A stretch of DNA of 64,000 nt from an uncultured Marmoricola sp. (GCF_943913695.1 NZ_CALTZE010000002.1:1-64000), one strand, 5' to 3'; shown: positions 1 through 9,608, counted from the first letter of the stretch. Notes: a model not told the origin generated them from the sequence alone. A program made the numbers and translations.

Positions 1-2
1 GG

Positions 3-1295
3 CTCAGCCCCGACGAGGTGGCCCGCTACCTCTTCCGCAAGGTGGTCAGCTGGGGGCGCTCCAGCAACGTCTTCCTCGCCAACGGCGCCCGGCTCTACCT
101 CGACGTCGGCAGCCACCCGGAGTACGCCACCCCCGAGTGCGACGACATCGTCGACCTGGTCGCCCACGACAAGGCGGGGGAGCGGGTCCTCGAGGGCCTG
201 CTCATCGACGCCGAGCGGCGGCTGCACGACGAGGGCATCTCCGGCGACGTCTACCTGTTCAAGAACAACACCGACTCGGCCGGCAACTCCTATGGGTGCC
301 ACGAGAACTACCTGGTCAGCCGGCACGGCGAGTTCGGACGCCTCGCCGACGTGCTGATCCCGTTCCTGGTGACCCGGCAGATCATCTGCGGGGCCGGCAA
401 GGTCACCCAGACGCCGCGCGGGGCGACCTACAGCGTGAGCCAGCGCGCCGAGCACATCTGGGAGGGCGTCTCCAGCGCCACCACCCGGTCGCGACCGATC
501 ATCAACACCCGCGACGAGCCGCACGCCGACGCCGAGCGCTTCCGGCGGCTGCACGTGATCGTGGGCGACTCCAACATGAGCGAGACCACCACGCTGCTCA
601 AGGTCGCCAGCTGCGACCTGGTGCTGCGGATGATCGAGGAGGGCGTGGTGATGCGCGACCTCACGATGGAGAACCCCATCCGCGCGATCCGCGAGATCAG
701 CCACGACCTCACCGGACGCCGCAAGGTCCGGCTGGCCAACGGCCGCGAGGCCAGCGTGCTCGACATCCAGGGCGAGTACCTCGGCCGGGTCCGCGACTTC
801 GTCGACCGCCGCGAGCTGCACACCCCCGTGGTCGACCAGGCGCTCGACCTGTGGGAGCGCGGCCTGAAGGCCGTCGACTCCGGCGACCTGTCGATGGTCG
901 ACCGCGAGATCGACTGGGTCATCAAGTGGAAGCTCATCGACCGCTACCGCGCCAAGCACGGCCTGCCGCTGGGTCACCCGCGCATCGCCCAGCTCGACCT
1001 CGCCTACCACGACATCCACCGCGACCGCGGGCTCTACTACCTGATGGAGAAGCGCGGGCTGGTCAAGCGGGTCGTCGACGACCTCGCGATCTACCGCGCC
1101 AAGAGCGTGCCTCCCCAGACGACGCGAGCGCGGCTGCGCGGCAGCTTCATCAAGCGGGCCCAGGAGCGCCGCCGCGACTTCACCGTCGACTGGGTCCACC
1201 TCAAGCTCAACGACCAGGCCCAGCGCACCGTGCTGTGCAAGGACCCCTTCCGTGCCCACGACGAGCGCGTCGAACGACTGATCGAGGGAATGTGA
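3..1295 (+). CDS. pafA: Pup--protein ligase PafA (5' end outside window)
   Basis: This enzyme joins the C-terminal glutamate of the ubiquitin-like protein Pup to substrate lysines, marking them for the actinobacterial proteasome. The reading frame is open from the window edge, so about 23 N-terminal residues are missing compared with mycobacterial PafA as I recall it. The visible 430 residues carry the family landmarks: [12 protein letters not shown], which holds the catalytic aspartate, the [18 protein letters not shown] stretch, the [20 protein letters not shown] stretch, and a C-terminal [20 protein letters not shown]. The stop codon overlaps the GTG of the next gene by four bases, so the two are probably translationally coupled. 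Dop is the paralogue to exclude; the sequence follows PafA throughout. Confidence 0.95.
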   Translation, partial: LSPDEVARYLFRKVVSWGRSSNVFLANGARLYLDVGSHPEYATPECDDIVDLVAHDKAGERVLEGLLIDAERRLHDEGISGDVYLFKNNTDSAGNSYGCHENYLVSRHGEFGRLADVLIPFLVTRQIICGAGKVTQTPRGATYSVSQRAEHIWEGVSSATTRSRPIINTRDEPHADAERFRRLHVIVGDSNMSETTTLLKVASCDLVLRMIEEGVVMRDLTMENPIRAIREISHDLTGRRKVRLANGREASVLDIQGEYLGRVRDFVDRRELHTPVVDQALDLWERGLKAVDSGDLSMVDREIDWVIKWKLIDRYRAKHGLPLGHPRIAQLDLAYHDIHRDRGLYYLMEKRGLVKRVVDDLAIYRAKSVPPQTTRARLRGSFIKRAQERRRDFTVDWVHLKLNDQAQRTVLCKDPFRAHDERVERLIEGM

Positions 1296-2230
1296 CCCGT
1301 CGCTACCGCACGGCCTCGCTGGCCGCTGCCCTGACCCTGCTCCTGCCTCTCGCCGCCTGCGGCTCCGAGGCCGAGGAGGACCAGCCCGGCGTGAGCCAGG
1401 CGCGCGACGCGGTGACGGTCAGCGGTGACTTCGGCACGGCCCCGACGGTGGAGATCGACGCACCGCTGGAGCTCGAGGAGAGCGTGTCGTGGGACGCCGT
1501 CGAGGGTGAGGGCGACGAGGTGGGTCAGGCGGCGACCACGATCCTGCAGCTCAGCTTCTACAACGGCACCAGCGGCGAGAAGGCCATCAGCACCTACGAC
1601 AACGGCCAGCCGCTCGAGGTCCCGGTGCAGCAGCTCTTCCCCTCGCTCTCGCAGGCACTCGTCGGGTCCACCGCCGGCACCCGTCTCGTCGTGGCCTCCA
1701 CCGCCGAGGACGCCTACGGCGCGGAGGGCTCGCCGCAGCTGGGCATCGAGGCCGGCGACCCCGTGGTGATGGTGGCCGACATTGTTTCCACCGACCCCAC
1801 CGACGTGCTCGAGGCGCCCGAGGGCACCGAGACCACGCCGCCGGCCCGGGCGCCCACGATCGTCGAGCAGGACGGCGTACCCGTCTCCTTCGAGACCTCC
1901 GGCCGGCCGCCCCGCGGGCTGCAGGTCTACACGCTCGTCGAGGGCGACGGTCCCGCGATCGAGAACCCCGCGCGCGTCACCGCGCACTACCTCGGCCAGA
2001 CCTGGGACGGCTCCGAGCCCTTTGACACCTCCTACGGCGGCGAGCCCCGCACCTTCTCGGTCGGCCTGGCCGTGATCGAGGGCTGGAGCCGGGCGCTCCA
2101 GGGGGTCAAGCAGGGCTCCCGCGTGGTGCTGGTGATCCCGCCGCGGCTGGGCTACGGCCCCGAGGCGCAGCCCGACATCCCAGCCGGCTCCACCCTGGTC
2201 TTCGTCATCGACGTCCTGGGTGTCGGATGA
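1292..2230 (+). CDS. Lipoprotein FKBP-type peptidyl-prolyl isomerase
   Basis: A 312-residue exported prolyl isomerase. I chose the GTG inside the pafA stop because it gives a lipoprotein signal at once: MTRRYR, a hydrophobic stretch, and the lipobox LAAC with Cys23. The C-terminal domain (about 215-312) is a canonical FKBP fold, with the [19 protein letters not shown] and [11 protein letters not shown] segments. An earlier region (about 76-164) looks like a second, diverged FKBP-like domain, with GTRLVVAST and an AYG motif. It should act on the outer face of the membrane on secreted proteins. Its place between pafA and pafB is a common actinobacterial arrangement and need not mean a proteasomal role. 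It ends in an ATGA overlap with pafB. Confidence 0.9.
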   Translation: MTRRYRTASLAAALTLLLPLAACGSEAEEDQPGVSQARDAVTVSGDFGTAPTVEIDAPLELEESVSWDAVEGEGDEVGQAATTILQLSFYNGTSGEKAISTYDNGQPLEVPVQQLFPSLSQALVGSTAGTRLVVASTAEDAYGAEGSPQLGIEAGDPVVMVADIVSTDPTDVLEAPEGTETTPPARAPTIVEQDGVPVSFETSGRPPRGLQVYTLVEGDGPAIENPARVTAHYLGQTWDGSEPFDTSYGGEPRTFSVGLAVIEGWSRALQGVKQGSRVVLVIPPRLGYGPEAQPDIPAGSTLVFVIDVLGVG

Positions 2231-3210
2231 CTGCTCGCAAGGCCGAGCGACTGCTCAACCTCGTGATCCTCCTGCTGGTGGCGCGCAACTACACCACCAA
2301 GGAGCAGATCCGCTCGCTGATGGAGCCCTACCGCGAGACCGGCAGCACCGAGGCCTTCGAGCGGATGTTCGAGCGCGACAAGGAGGAGCTGCGCGCCCTC
2401 GGCATCCCGCTGGAGACCGGTGCCGTCGACCGCTACTTCGACGACGAGCAGGGCTACCGCATCACCCGCGACGCCTTCGAGCTGCCGCCGCTCGACTTCA
2501 CCGCCGAGGAGGTCGCGGTGCTGGGCCTGGCCGCACGGGTCTGGCGCCACGCCGGCCTCGCCTCGGCCACCTCCGAGGCCCTGCTCAAGCTCAAGGCCGC
2601 CGGGCTCGACTTCGACCGGGAGCAGCTCGACACGGTGCAGCCGACCCTGGCGGCGCAGGAGCCGGCCTTCGAGACGATGTGGCAGGCCGCGGTCTCCCGC
2701 ACACCGGTGCGCTTCGACTACCGCCGCAGCGACCAGCAGGACGCCGCGACCCGCCACCTGCAGCCGTGGGGCGTGGTCACCGCGCAGGGCAGGTGGTATG
2801 TCGTGGGCCATGACCTCGACCGGGGCGAGCCCCGGGTCTTCCGGCTCAGCCGCGTGGTCTCAGAAGTCGTCCTCGACGGCGAGCCCGCGTCGTACGTCGT
2901 CCCGGAGGGCACCGACCTGCGGGCGCTCTCGCAGTCGTTGCTCCCGCCCCGCCCCGAGCACCGAGCCGTGGTGCGCGCGCGTGTGGGAGCGGCCGTCGGC
3001 CTGCGACGGCGGGCCGAGGTCGTCGAGAAGGGCGTGCTCGGCCCCGACGGCAGCACCGACTGGGACCGCCTCGAGCTGGCCTATGGCCGGCCTGACAGCG
3101 CCACCGAGGAGCTGATGGGCTACGCCGACGCCGTGGTGGTCGACGAGCCCGTCGAGCTCCGCACCGGCGTGGTGGAGCGGCTGCGCGCCCTCGCAGGGGA
3201 CGCACGGTGA
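2227..3210 (+). CDS. pafB: PafB, WYL-domain transcriptional regulator
   Basis: 327 residues. An N-terminal winged helix (about 1-70, LLNLVILLLVARNYTTKEQI) is followed by a WYL domain near residue 190 (RWYVVGHDLDRG, then RVFRLSRV) and a C-terminal WCX-like extension. In mycobacteria PafB and PafC act together as the activator of the LexA/RecA-independent DNA-damage response. That role is known for the family and inferred here. The ATG overlaps the upstream stop, and its own TGA overlaps the pafC GTG, so an equimolar pair is likely. Despite the name and position, these proteins are not needed for pupylation itself. Confidence 0.93.
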   Translation: MTARKAERLLNLVILLLVARNYTTKEQIRSLMEPYRETGSTEAFERMFERDKEELRALGIPLETGAVDRYFDDEQGYRITRDAFELPPLDFTAEEVAVLGLAARVWRHAGLASATSEALLKLKAAGLDFDREQLDTVQPTLAAQEPAFETMWQAAVSRTPVRFDYRRSDQQDAATRHLQPWGVVTAQGRWYVVGHDLDRGEPRVFRLSRVVSEVVLDGEPASYVVPEGTDLRALSQSLLPPRPEHRAVVRARVGAAVGLRRRAEVVEKGVLGPDGSTDWDRLELAYGRPDSATEELMGYADAVVVDEPVELRTGVVERLRALAGDAR

Positions 3211-4178
3211 GCGCCAGCGCACGCGACCAGGTCGCACGCCTGCTGGCGCTGGTGCCCTACCTGCAGAGCCGTTCGGAGGTCTCGCTGAGCCACGTCGCGG
3301 CCGAGTTTGGCGTCACCCCTCAGCAGATCCGCAAGGACCTGTCGGTGCTGTGGATGTGCGGCCTGCCCGGTCTCACGCCCGACCGCATGATCGACGTCGA
3401 CATGGAGGCGATCGAGGACGATCCCGACGGGGTGGTGCGAGTGGACAACGCCGACTACCTCGCTCGGCCGGTGCGGCTGGGCAGCTCTGAGGCCGCTGCG
3501 CTCCTCGTGGCGCTGCGGGCGCTCCGCGAGGGCAGCTCGGAGGAGTCGCGCGAGGTCGTCGACCGGGTGCTGGCCAAGCTGGAGGAGGCGGCCGCTTCGG
3601 GCCCGCTGCCCGCCGTCGAGGTGCACCTGCCCAGCTCGGCCGTCCCGTCGCCGCACACCGCCACGCTGGAGCGTGCCGTGCGCGAGGACCGGCAGGTGCG
3701 GCTGGACTACTACGTGCCCTCGCGGGACGAGACCAGCCGCCGGGTGGTCGACCCCGTCGCCGTGCTCACCCGTGGCGACCACGACTACCTCGACGCCTGG
3801 TGCCACCTCGCCGAGGACCGACGCCTCTTCCGGCTCGACCGAGTGGAAGCGGTGGAGGTGCTCGACGAGGTGCGCTCGCAGCCCGAGCTGCAGCCCCGTG
3901 ACCTCGCCGCCGGCCTCTTCGAGCCGGCACCCGAGGACCTCCTGGCGACGCTGCGGCTGCAGCCCTGGGCGCGCTGGGTGGCGGAGTACTACCCCGTGGA
4001 GCAGGTGCGCGAGCTCGGCGACGGGCGCACCGAGGTGTCCCTGCGGGTCGCCGACCCGCGCTGGCTGGTGCGGCTCGCGCTGCGCCTGGGCACCGACGCC
4101 GAGGTGGTCTCACCCGAGGAGCTGCGGGAGCAGGTCGTCGCGGCGGCCCGGACGACCCTGAGCCTGTACTCCGACTGA
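3207..4178 (+). CDS. pafC: PafC, WYL-domain transcriptional regulator
   Basis: 323 residues, paralogous to the preceding gene and encoded with a 4-base overlap. The N-terminal winged helix (VSLSHVAAEFGVTPQQIRKD) and a WYL segment near residue 192 (DYLDAWCHLAEDRRLFRLDR) are clear. The GTG start gives the expected MSASARDQVARLLALVPYL beginning. PafB and PafC form one DNA-binding complex in mycobacteria and are fused into one chain in some actinobacteria; here they are separate. The gene ends the pafA transcription unit: 74 bases follow before tatA, which has its own promoter. Confidence 0.93.
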   Translation: MSASARDQVARLLALVPYLQSRSEVSLSHVAAEFGVTPQQIRKDLSVLWMCGLPGLTPDRMIDVDMEAIEDDPDGVVRVDNADYLARPVRLGSSEAAALLVALRALREGSSEESREVVDRVLAKLEEAAASGPLPAVEVHLPSSAVPSPHTATLERAVREDRQVRLDYYVPSRDETSRRVVDPVAVLTRGDHDYLDAWCHLAEDRRLFRLDRVEAVEVLDEVRSQPELQPRDLAAGLFEPAPEDLLATLRLQPWARWVAEYYPVEQVRELGDGRTEVSLRVADPRWLVRLALRLGTDAEVVSPEELREQVVAAARTTLSLYSD

Positions 4179-4252
4179 GGGTTGGCTGTGAGGTCGTCCC
4201 GCGTCGCCCCGATGTACGCCGCACCGTCACCGGCCCGGCGTACAGTGACCGC

Positions 4253-4555
4253 ATGAGCTCCCACCTGACGCCACTGATCGCCGGTCTCGGCCCGACCGAG
4301 CTGCTCATCATCGTCGGGGTGATCGTGCTGCTCTTCGGCGCCTCCAAGCTTCCCGACCTCGCACGCGGCAGCGGCCGGGCGTTGCGGATCTTCAAGGCCG
4401 AGACCAAGGGCCTGATGGACGACGACAACGACGAGGCCAAGTCGCCGCGCCAGCGTGAGCTCGACGCCCGCGAGCGTGAGCGCGAGGAGGAGTTCGAGCG
4501 CCGCCACCCGGTGCACCGCACCGACGAGCCGGGCGGCTCGACTCCCGCCAGCTAG
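4253..4555 (+). CDS. tatA: Sec-independent translocase subunit TatA
   Basis: 100 residues. A single N-terminal membrane segment follows the GPTELLIIVGVIVLLFGASK pattern, then the FGASKLPDLARGSGRALRIFK amphipathic helix and a charged tail with many Arg and Glu residues, typical of TatA. It oligomerises to form the conduit for folded proteins with twin-arginine signals. A -10 hexamer TACAGT ends six bases before the ATG, so the mRNA is probably leaderless. tatC starts 12 bases downstream, so one transcript likely supplies both. No tatB is seen here. Confidence 0.95.
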   Translation: MSSHLTPLIAGLGPTELLIIVGVIVLLFGASKLPDLARGSGRALRIFKAETKGLMDDDNDEAKSPRQRELDAREREREEEFERRHPVHRTDEPGGSTPAS

Positions 4556-4567
4556 ACCAGCGCTGCC

Positions 4568-5407
4568 GTGTCTGTCGTCAGCGGCGTAGCCGGGCTCTTC
4601 AGCGGCAAGCCCCGCAACCCCGTGGGCGAGGGCGGCCGGATGGCCCTCGCCGACCACTTCCGCGAGCTGCGTGCGCGCATCATGCGCATGGCGCTCTACC
4701 TCGTGGTGGGCACCGCGCTCGCGTTCCTCTTCTACGACCAGCTCTACGCGCTCATCATGCGGCCCTACGACCAGGCCGTGCTGCTGCTCGAGGACAGCGT
4801 GCAGACCGAGGCGGTCATCAACGGGCTCGCCAAGCCGCTGCTGCTCCAGATCAAGCTGTGCGCGCTCGCCGGGGTGATCGCCACCTCGCCGCTGTGGCTC
4901 TACGAGATCTGGGCCTTCATCGTGCCCGGGCTGCACCAGCAGGAGAAGCGCGCCACCCGGCTCTTCGCCGTCGTGGCGGGTCCGCTCTTCATCGCCGGCG
5001 TCGCCACCGGCTACTGGGTGCTGCCGAAGGCGATCGCCACCCTGATCGGCTTCACCCAGAGCAACCTGGTGCAGCTGACCGACTTCGGCGACTACTTCAG
5101 CTTCACCGTGCGCATGCTGCTGATCTTCGGGGTGGCCTTCGAGATCCCGCTCTTCGTCATCATGCTCAACCTCGCGGGCGTGGTCTCCGGTCGGGCGCTG
5201 GGGCGCTACCGCCCCTGGATCATCATCGGGACCTTCGTCTTCGCCGCCGTCGCGACCCCCTCGACGGACCCGTTCTCGATGCTGCTCCTGGCGATCCCGC
5301 TGCTGACCCTCCTGATGCTCTCCGAGGTGATCTGCCGGCTGCTCGACCGGCGCCGCGGGCGCCACGAGTGGCAGGAGTGGTCCGACGACGAGGCCTCGCC
5401 CCTGTGA
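4568..5407 (+). CDS. tatC: Sec-independent translocase subunit TatC
   Basis: 279 residues with about six membrane segments. The FxS/MALADHFRELRARI start of the conserved region, KPLLLQIKLCALAG, PLWLYEIWAFIVPGL and the PSTDPFSMLLLAIPL helix are TatC hallmarks. TatC is the receptor for twin-arginine signal peptides. The GTG at this position gives a short cytosolic extension (LFSGKPRNPVGEGGRM) that I believe is usual in relatives; an internal ATG 24 codons later is the alternative. It shares a transcript with tatA. Confidence 0.95.
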   Translation: MSVVSGVAGLFSGKPRNPVGEGGRMALADHFRELRARIMRMALYLVVGTALAFLFYDQLYALIMRPYDQAVLLLEDSVQTEAVINGLAKPLLLQIKLCALAGVIATSPLWLYEIWAFIVPGLHQQEKRATRLFAVVAGPLFIAGVATGYWVLPKAIATLIGFTQSNLVQLTDFGDYFSFTVRMLLIFGVAFEIPLFVIMLNLAGVVSGRALGRYRPWIIIGTFVFAAVATPSTDPFSMLLLAIPLLTLLMLSEVICRLLDRRRGRHEWQEWSDDEASPL

Positions 5408-5436
5408 GCTGACGCCCGGAGACTAGGGTCACCTGC

Positions 5437-6324
5437 GTGCCCCGGCGGATCGTGCTGCTCAGCAACCCGACCTCCGGTCGGGGTGCCGGAGCGCGTTCGG
5501 CCACCGCGGCAGCCGGGGCGTTGCGTGCCCGCGGTGTCGAGGTGCAGGAGCGGGTCGGCCGCGATGCCACCGAGGCCCTGCAGCTCGCCCGCGACGCGGT
5601 GCGCGAGGGCATGGAGACCCTCGTCGTGGTCGGGGGAGACGGCATGGTCCATGTGGCGCTGCAGGCGGTCGCCGGCACCTCGACCTGTCTGGGGATGATC
5701 CCTGCGGGCACGGGCAACGACGTGGCGCGCTACTTCGACATCCCTCGCGACGACGTCGCCGCAGCCGTCGACGTCGTGCTGGCCGGACGTACCCGGGAGG
5801 TCGACCTCGGTCGCGCCGGGGAGCGCAGCTTCGTGACCGTGCTGGCGGCGGGCTTCGACGCCATGGTCAACGAGCGTGCCAACGCGATGCGGTGGCCCCG
5901 CGGACGCGCCCGCTACACCCTGGCCACGGTGGCCGAGCTGCGCACGCTGCGCCCGATCCCCTACACCCTGGAGCTCGACGGCCGGGTCGAGCAGCTGGAC
6001 GCCACCATGGTCGCCGTCGGCAACGGGCCCTCCTTCGGTGGTGGTCTGCGGATCACCGAGGGCGCCGAGCTCGACGACGGCTGGCTCGACGTCGTGGTGA
6101 TCGCCCCGATGTCGCGCCGCGAGCTGCTGCGCACCTATCCCAAGCTGTTCGCGGGCACCCACGTCAGCCACCCCGGCTACCGTCACGAGCGGGTATGCCG
6201 CGTCCGGATCGACGCGCCCGGCATCACGGCGTACGCCGACGGGGAGCGGGTCGCCCCGCTGCCCCTCACCGTCGAGGTGCAGCCCGCCGCGCTGCGGATG
6301 CTGGTCGCGGGAGGTGCACGATGA
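5437..6324 (+). CDS. Diacylglycerol kinase family lipid kinase
   Basis: 295 residues of the DAGK catalytic-domain family (YegS/DgkB-like). Visible landmarks are the N-terminal NPTSGRG segment, the glycine-rich VVGGDGMVHVALQAV loop (about 65-80), GMIPAGTGNDVARYFD, and the C-terminal half with VAVGNGPSFGGGL and DGWLDVVV. It should phosphorylate diacylglycerol or a related lipid at the membrane. The start is the GTG preceded by TAGGGT with a 7-base gap, a leaderless arrangement. The stop overlaps the ATG of the helicase gene, so the two are co-transcribed, a pairing also seen downstream of tat genes in other actinobacteria. Confidence 0.9.
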   Translation: MPRRIVLLSNPTSGRGAGARSATAAAGALRARGVEVQERVGRDATEALQLARDAVREGMETLVVVGGDGMVHVALQAVAGTSTCLGMIPAGTGNDVARYFDIPRDDVAAAVDVVLAGRTREVDLGRAGERSFVTVLAAGFDAMVNERANAMRWPRGRARYTLATVAELRTLRPIPYTLELDGRVEQLDATMVAVGNGPSFGGGLRITEGAELDDGWLDVVVIAPMSRRELLRTYPKLFAGTHVSHPGYRHERVCRVRIDAPGITAYADGERVAPLPLTVEVQPAALRMLVAGGAR

Positions 6325-9116
6325 GCGCCGCCGAGCGCTACGCCGAGTTCCGGCGTCGGCAGGGTCACCCGATGCTCGCCGACTTCGCCTCACGCCAGCA
6401 GTTCGCCCTCGACGACTTCCAGCTGCGCGCCTGCCGCGAGCTGGAGGAGGGCCGCTCGGTGCTGGTGGCGGCCCCCACCGGGTCGGGCAAGACCGTGGTG
6501 GGGGAGTTCGCCTGCCACCTGGCGCTGGAGACGGGCCGCAAGGCCTTCTACACCACCCCGATCAAGGCGCTGTCCAACCAGAAGTTCCACGACCTCGTCG
6601 AGACCTACGGCGCCGAGCGGGTCGGGCTGCTCACCGGTGACCACAGCATCAACGGCGAGGCCCCCGTGGTGGTGATGACCACCGAGGTGCTGCGCAACAT
6701 GCTCTACGCCGGCTCGCGCACGCTCGCCGATCTGGGGTTCGTGGTGATGGACGAGGTGCACTACCTCGCTGACCGCTCCCGGGGCGCGGTGTGGGAGGAG
6801 GTCATCATCCACCTGCCCGACTCGGTCTCGGTGGCCTCGCTCTCGGCGACCGTCAGCAACGCCGAGGAGTTCGGCGAGTGGCTCGGCACCGTGCGCGGCG
6901 AGACGACGACCATCGTGGAGGAGCGGCGGCCGGTGCCGCTCTACCAGCACGTCATGGTCGGCCGGCGGCTCTACGACCTCTTCGCCGACGAGGGTGGCGG
7001 GCCTGGCAAGCCCGGCGGGGCCGAGGAGCAGAAGGTCAACCCCCAGCTGCTGCGCGTGGCCCGCGACGACTGGGCCCGTGGCCGCATCAAGGACCGGCGT
7101 CCCAAGCGCGGCGAGCGCCGACCCAACCCGGGCCCCGGTGGCACCCGCGGCGTGTGGACGCCGCGCCGCTCCCAGGTCGTCGAGCAGCTCGACCGCGCGG
7201 GGCTGCTGCCCGCGATCGTGTTCGTCTTCAGCCGGGCCGGGTGCGACGCCGCCGTACACCAGTGCCTCGAGGCGGGGATCCGGCTCACCACGCCTGCGGA
7301 GCGCGACGAGATCGTCGCCTTCGTGGAGCGTCGCTGTGCCGACCTGCCCGACGAGGACCGTCACGTGCTCGGCTACCACGAGTTCCTCGACGGCCTGAGC
7401 CGCGGCGTCGCCGCCCACCACGCCGGGTTGCTGCCCGCCTTCAAGGAAGTGGTCGAGGAGCTCTTCCTGCGGGGGCTGTGCCGGGTCGTCTTCGCCACCG
7501 AGACCCTGGCGCTCGGGATCAACATGCCGGCCCGCTCCGTGGTCATCGAGAAGCTCTCGAAGTGGAACGGCGAGACCCACGCCGACATCACGCCGGGGGA
7601 GTACACCCAGCTCACCGGGCGCGCCGGTCGCCGCGGCATCGACGTCGAGGGCCACGGCGTGGTGCTGTGGCAGCAGGGACTCGACCCGGGCGCAGTCGCC
7701 GGCCTCGCGTCGCGGCGTACCTATCCGCTGAAGTCGAGCTTCCGCCCGTCCTACAACATGGCCGTCAACCTGGTGCACCAGTTCGGCCGCGAGCGGGCGC
7801 GCGAGCTGCTCGAGTCGTCCTTCGCGCAGTTCCAGGCCGACAAGGCGGTCGTGGGGCTGGCCCAGCAGCTGCGCAAGTCCGACGACGCGCTGGCCGGCTA
7901 TGCCGAGGCGGCCTCGTGCGACCGGGGCGACTTCATGGAGTACGCCGCCCTGCGCCAGCGGCTGAGCCAGACCGAGAAGGACCTGGTCCGCTCGCGCCGC
8001 GCCGACAGGCAGCAGGAGGTCGTCGCCTCGCTGGAGGCACTGAAGCCAGGCGACGTCATCGACGTACCGGCCGGGCGCTTCTCCGGTCTGGCCGTCGTGC
8101 TCGATCCGGGCGCGAGCGGTGACCGCGAGGGCCCGCGGCCCTACGTGCTGACGCTCGACCGTCACGCCAAGCGGCTCAACCTGGGCGACTTCCCGACGCC
8201 GGTCACAGCGTTGACCCGGATGCGAGTGCCCAAGGGCTTCAACGGCCGCAACCCCCAGGCCCGGCGCGACCTCGCGGCGGCGCTGCGGGAGCGCACCCGC
8301 CACGACGGCGGACTGATCTCCTCGCAGGGCGGACCACCCCTGGGCAAGCGCAGCGGCTCGGGCCGCTCCGGCTCCGCCGACCCCCGCATCGAGGAGCTCC
8401 GCCGCGCTCTGCGCGCCCACCCGTGCCACGAGTGTCCCGATCGCGAGGACCACGCCCGCTGGGCCGAGCGGTGGCACAAGCTCGACCGCGACGCCCGCAC
8501 GCTGCGACGCCGCATCGAGCAGCGCACCAACACCATCGCGCGGCAGTTCGACCGCGTCTGCGAGGTGCTGCGCGCCCTGGGCTACCTCGACGGCGAGGGC
8601 GACGCGCTCGCCGTCACCGACCGGGGTCGCACGCTGCGGCGGATCTACCACGAGATGGACCTGCTGACCGCCGAGTCGCTGCGGGCCGGGCTCTGGGACG
8701 GCCTCGACGCCCCCGAGCTCGCCTGCGTGCTCGCCTGCCTGGCCTACGAGTCCCGGCGCCCCGACGACGCCCCAGCACCCCGGCTGCCCGACGGGCCCGT
8801 GCGCCAGGTGATCGCCGAGATGGTACGGATCTGGGGCCAGCTCGACTCCCTGGAGCGCGACCACCACCTCGACCAGCTGCGCGAGCCCGACCTCGGACTG
8901 TGCTGGGCGGTGTGGCGCTGGGCCCGCGGCGACGACCTCGACGACGTACTCCGTGCCGGCGACCTGCCGGCGGGTGACTTCGTGCGCTGGTGCAAGCAGC
9001 TGCTCGACCTCGCCGACCAGGTCGCCGACGCCGCCGGCCCCGGCGACCTCCGCGACACCGCCCGCGAGGTCGGCCGGCTCGTACGCCGCGGCGTCGTCGC
9101 CCCCACCCTGGGCTGA
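6321..9116 (+). CDS. Ski2/Mtr4-like DEAD/DEAH-box helicase (HelY-like)
   Basis: 931 residues. Motif I AAPTGSGKTVVGEFA is near residue 50, motif II DEVHYL near 143, motif III SLSATVSN near 175, then ATETLALGINMPAR and the QLTGRAGRRG motif VI near 430. The last third matches a DSHCT-type domain of Ski2/Mtr4 helicases, with ECPDREDH and EVLRALGYLD segments. Such proteins unwind RNA; the actinobacterial HelY branch has an unclear substrate. The ATG overlaps the preceding lipid-kinase stop. A strong GC hairpin follows eight bases after the stop. Confidence 0.9.
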   Translation: MSAAERYAEFRRRQGHPMLADFASRQQFALDDFQLRACRELEEGRSVLVAAPTGSGKTVVGEFACHLALETGRKAFYTTPIKALSNQKFHDLVETYGAERVGLLTGDHSINGEAPVVVMTTEVLRNMLYAGSRTLADLGFVVMDEVHYLADRSRGAVWEEVIIHLPDSVSVASLSATVSNAEEFGEWLGTVRGETTTIVEERRPVPLYQHVMVGRRLYDLFADEGGGPGKPGGAEEQKVNPQLLRVARDDWARGRIKDRRPKRGERRPNPGPGGTRGVWTPRRSQVVEQLDRAGLLPAIVFVFSRAGCDAAVHQCLEAGIRLTTPAERDEIVAFVERRCADLPDEDRHVLGYHEFLDGLSRGVAAHHAGLLPAFKEVVEELFLRGLCRVVFATETLALGINMPARSVVIEKLSKWNGETHADITPGEYTQLTGRAGRRGIDVEGHGVVLWQQGLDPGAVAGLASRRTYPLKSSFRPSYNMAVNLVHQFGRERARELLESSFAQFQADKAVVGLAQQLRKSDDALAGYAEAASCDRGDFMEYAALRQRLSQTEKDLVRSRRADRQQEVVASLEALKPGDVIDVPAGRFSGLAVVLDPGASGDREGPRPYVLTLDRHAKRLNLGDFPTPVTALTRMRVPKGFNGRNPQARRDLAAALRERTRHDGGLISSQGGPPLGKRSGSGRSGSADPRIEELRRALRAHPCHECPDREDHARWAERWHKLDRDARTLRRRIEQRTNTIARQFDRVCEVLRALGYLDGEGDALAVTDRGRTLRRIYHEMDLLTAESLRAGLWDGLDAPELACVLACLAYESRRPDDAPAPRLPDGPVRQVIAEMVRIWGQLDSLERDHHLDQLREPDLGLCWAVWRWARGDDLDDVLRAGDLPAGDFVRWCKQLLDLADQVADAAGPGDLRDTAREVGRLVRRGVVAPTLG

Positions 9117-9123
9117 CGCGCGA

Positions 9124-9142
9124 GCGCCCCCAACGGGGGCGC
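9124..9142 (+). terminator. GC-rich hairpin after the helicase gene
   Basis: A perfect inverted repeat of GCGCCCCC and GGGGGCGC with loop AAC lies eight bases past the helicase stop. There is no T-run after it, as is common for terminators in high-GC actinobacteria. It could instead be the degenerate edge of the repeat array that follows. Confidence 0.5.
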
Positions 9143-9608
9143 GCAGCGCCCTTCGTTGGTCGCAGCGCCCCCCGTTCGTGGAGGCAGGCGCTCAGCGCCC
9201 GCGGTTGGTCGAGGAAGGCGCGCAGCGCCTGTCTCGAGGCCCGGTCACGCGCAGAGACGCCGGCCGGTCTCGAGACGGTCGCAGAACGACCTCCTCGACC
9301 CACCAGGGCCCCCGTTGGTCGAGGAAGGCGCGCAGCGCCTGTCTCGAGACGGTCGCAGAACGACCCCTCGACCCACCACAACCCCCGTTGGTCGAGGAAG
9401 GCGCGCAGCGCCTGTCTCGAGACCTTGCACGGGCCCGGACATGGATGCCGGCCGGGCGGCTGTGCATGACGGCCGCCCGGCCGGGTAGGTCATCCCCGTC
9501 TGCAGAGCCGGGGAGACAGTGCGCCCATCATGGTCGCTGCCCCCGGGGGAGGCAAGCATGGTTGCGAGGTCAACCGAGGCTGGTCTCGACCACGGCGCAG
9601 GGGACTCG
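9143..9608. repeat. Non-coding repeat array, alternating A and B modules
   Basis: This gap carries no credible gene; open frames through it spell the repeat (for example RKARSACLE) in several frames. Module A starts GTTGGTCGAGG, has the hairpin GGCGC-gca-GCGCC and ends GTCTCGAGAC. Module B is GTCTCGAGAC followed by GGTCG-cagaa-CGACC and CCTCGACC. A copies start near 9203, 9313 and 9386; B copies near 9266 and 9341. Degenerate pieces lie at 9143-9200. The last 180 bases hold no repeat and nothing I recognise. Confidence 0.85.
9317..9373 (+). repeat. Complete A+B unit able to fold into a closed multi-branch junction
   Basis: The unit reads, almost without unpaired bases: outer arm GGTCGAGG (9317-9324); hairpin GGCGC-gca-GCGCC (9327-9339); the self-complementary GTCTCGAGAC (9341-9350); hairpin GGTCG-cagaa-CGACC (9351-9365); outer arm CCTCGACC (9366-9373). 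The 8-bp outer stem encloses three short hairpins, as RNA or as a cruciform. All pairings were read directly from the bases. Confidence 0.75.

Noticed and set aside
137..2230. Long arginine/proline-rich frame fused in front of the FKBP gene
   Set aside because: Its first 385 codons are the shadow of pafA in another frame; the real start is the GTG with a lipoprotein signal at 1292.
6390..8867. 825-codon open frame antisense to the helicase
   Set aside because: Composition (Val, Gly, Leu, His rich, no motifs) is that of an antisense shadow of a GC-rich gene.
9143..9423. CRISPR array
   Set aside because: Repeats are palindromic, adjoin each other without unique spacers of constant length, and recur at 60.77 kb.
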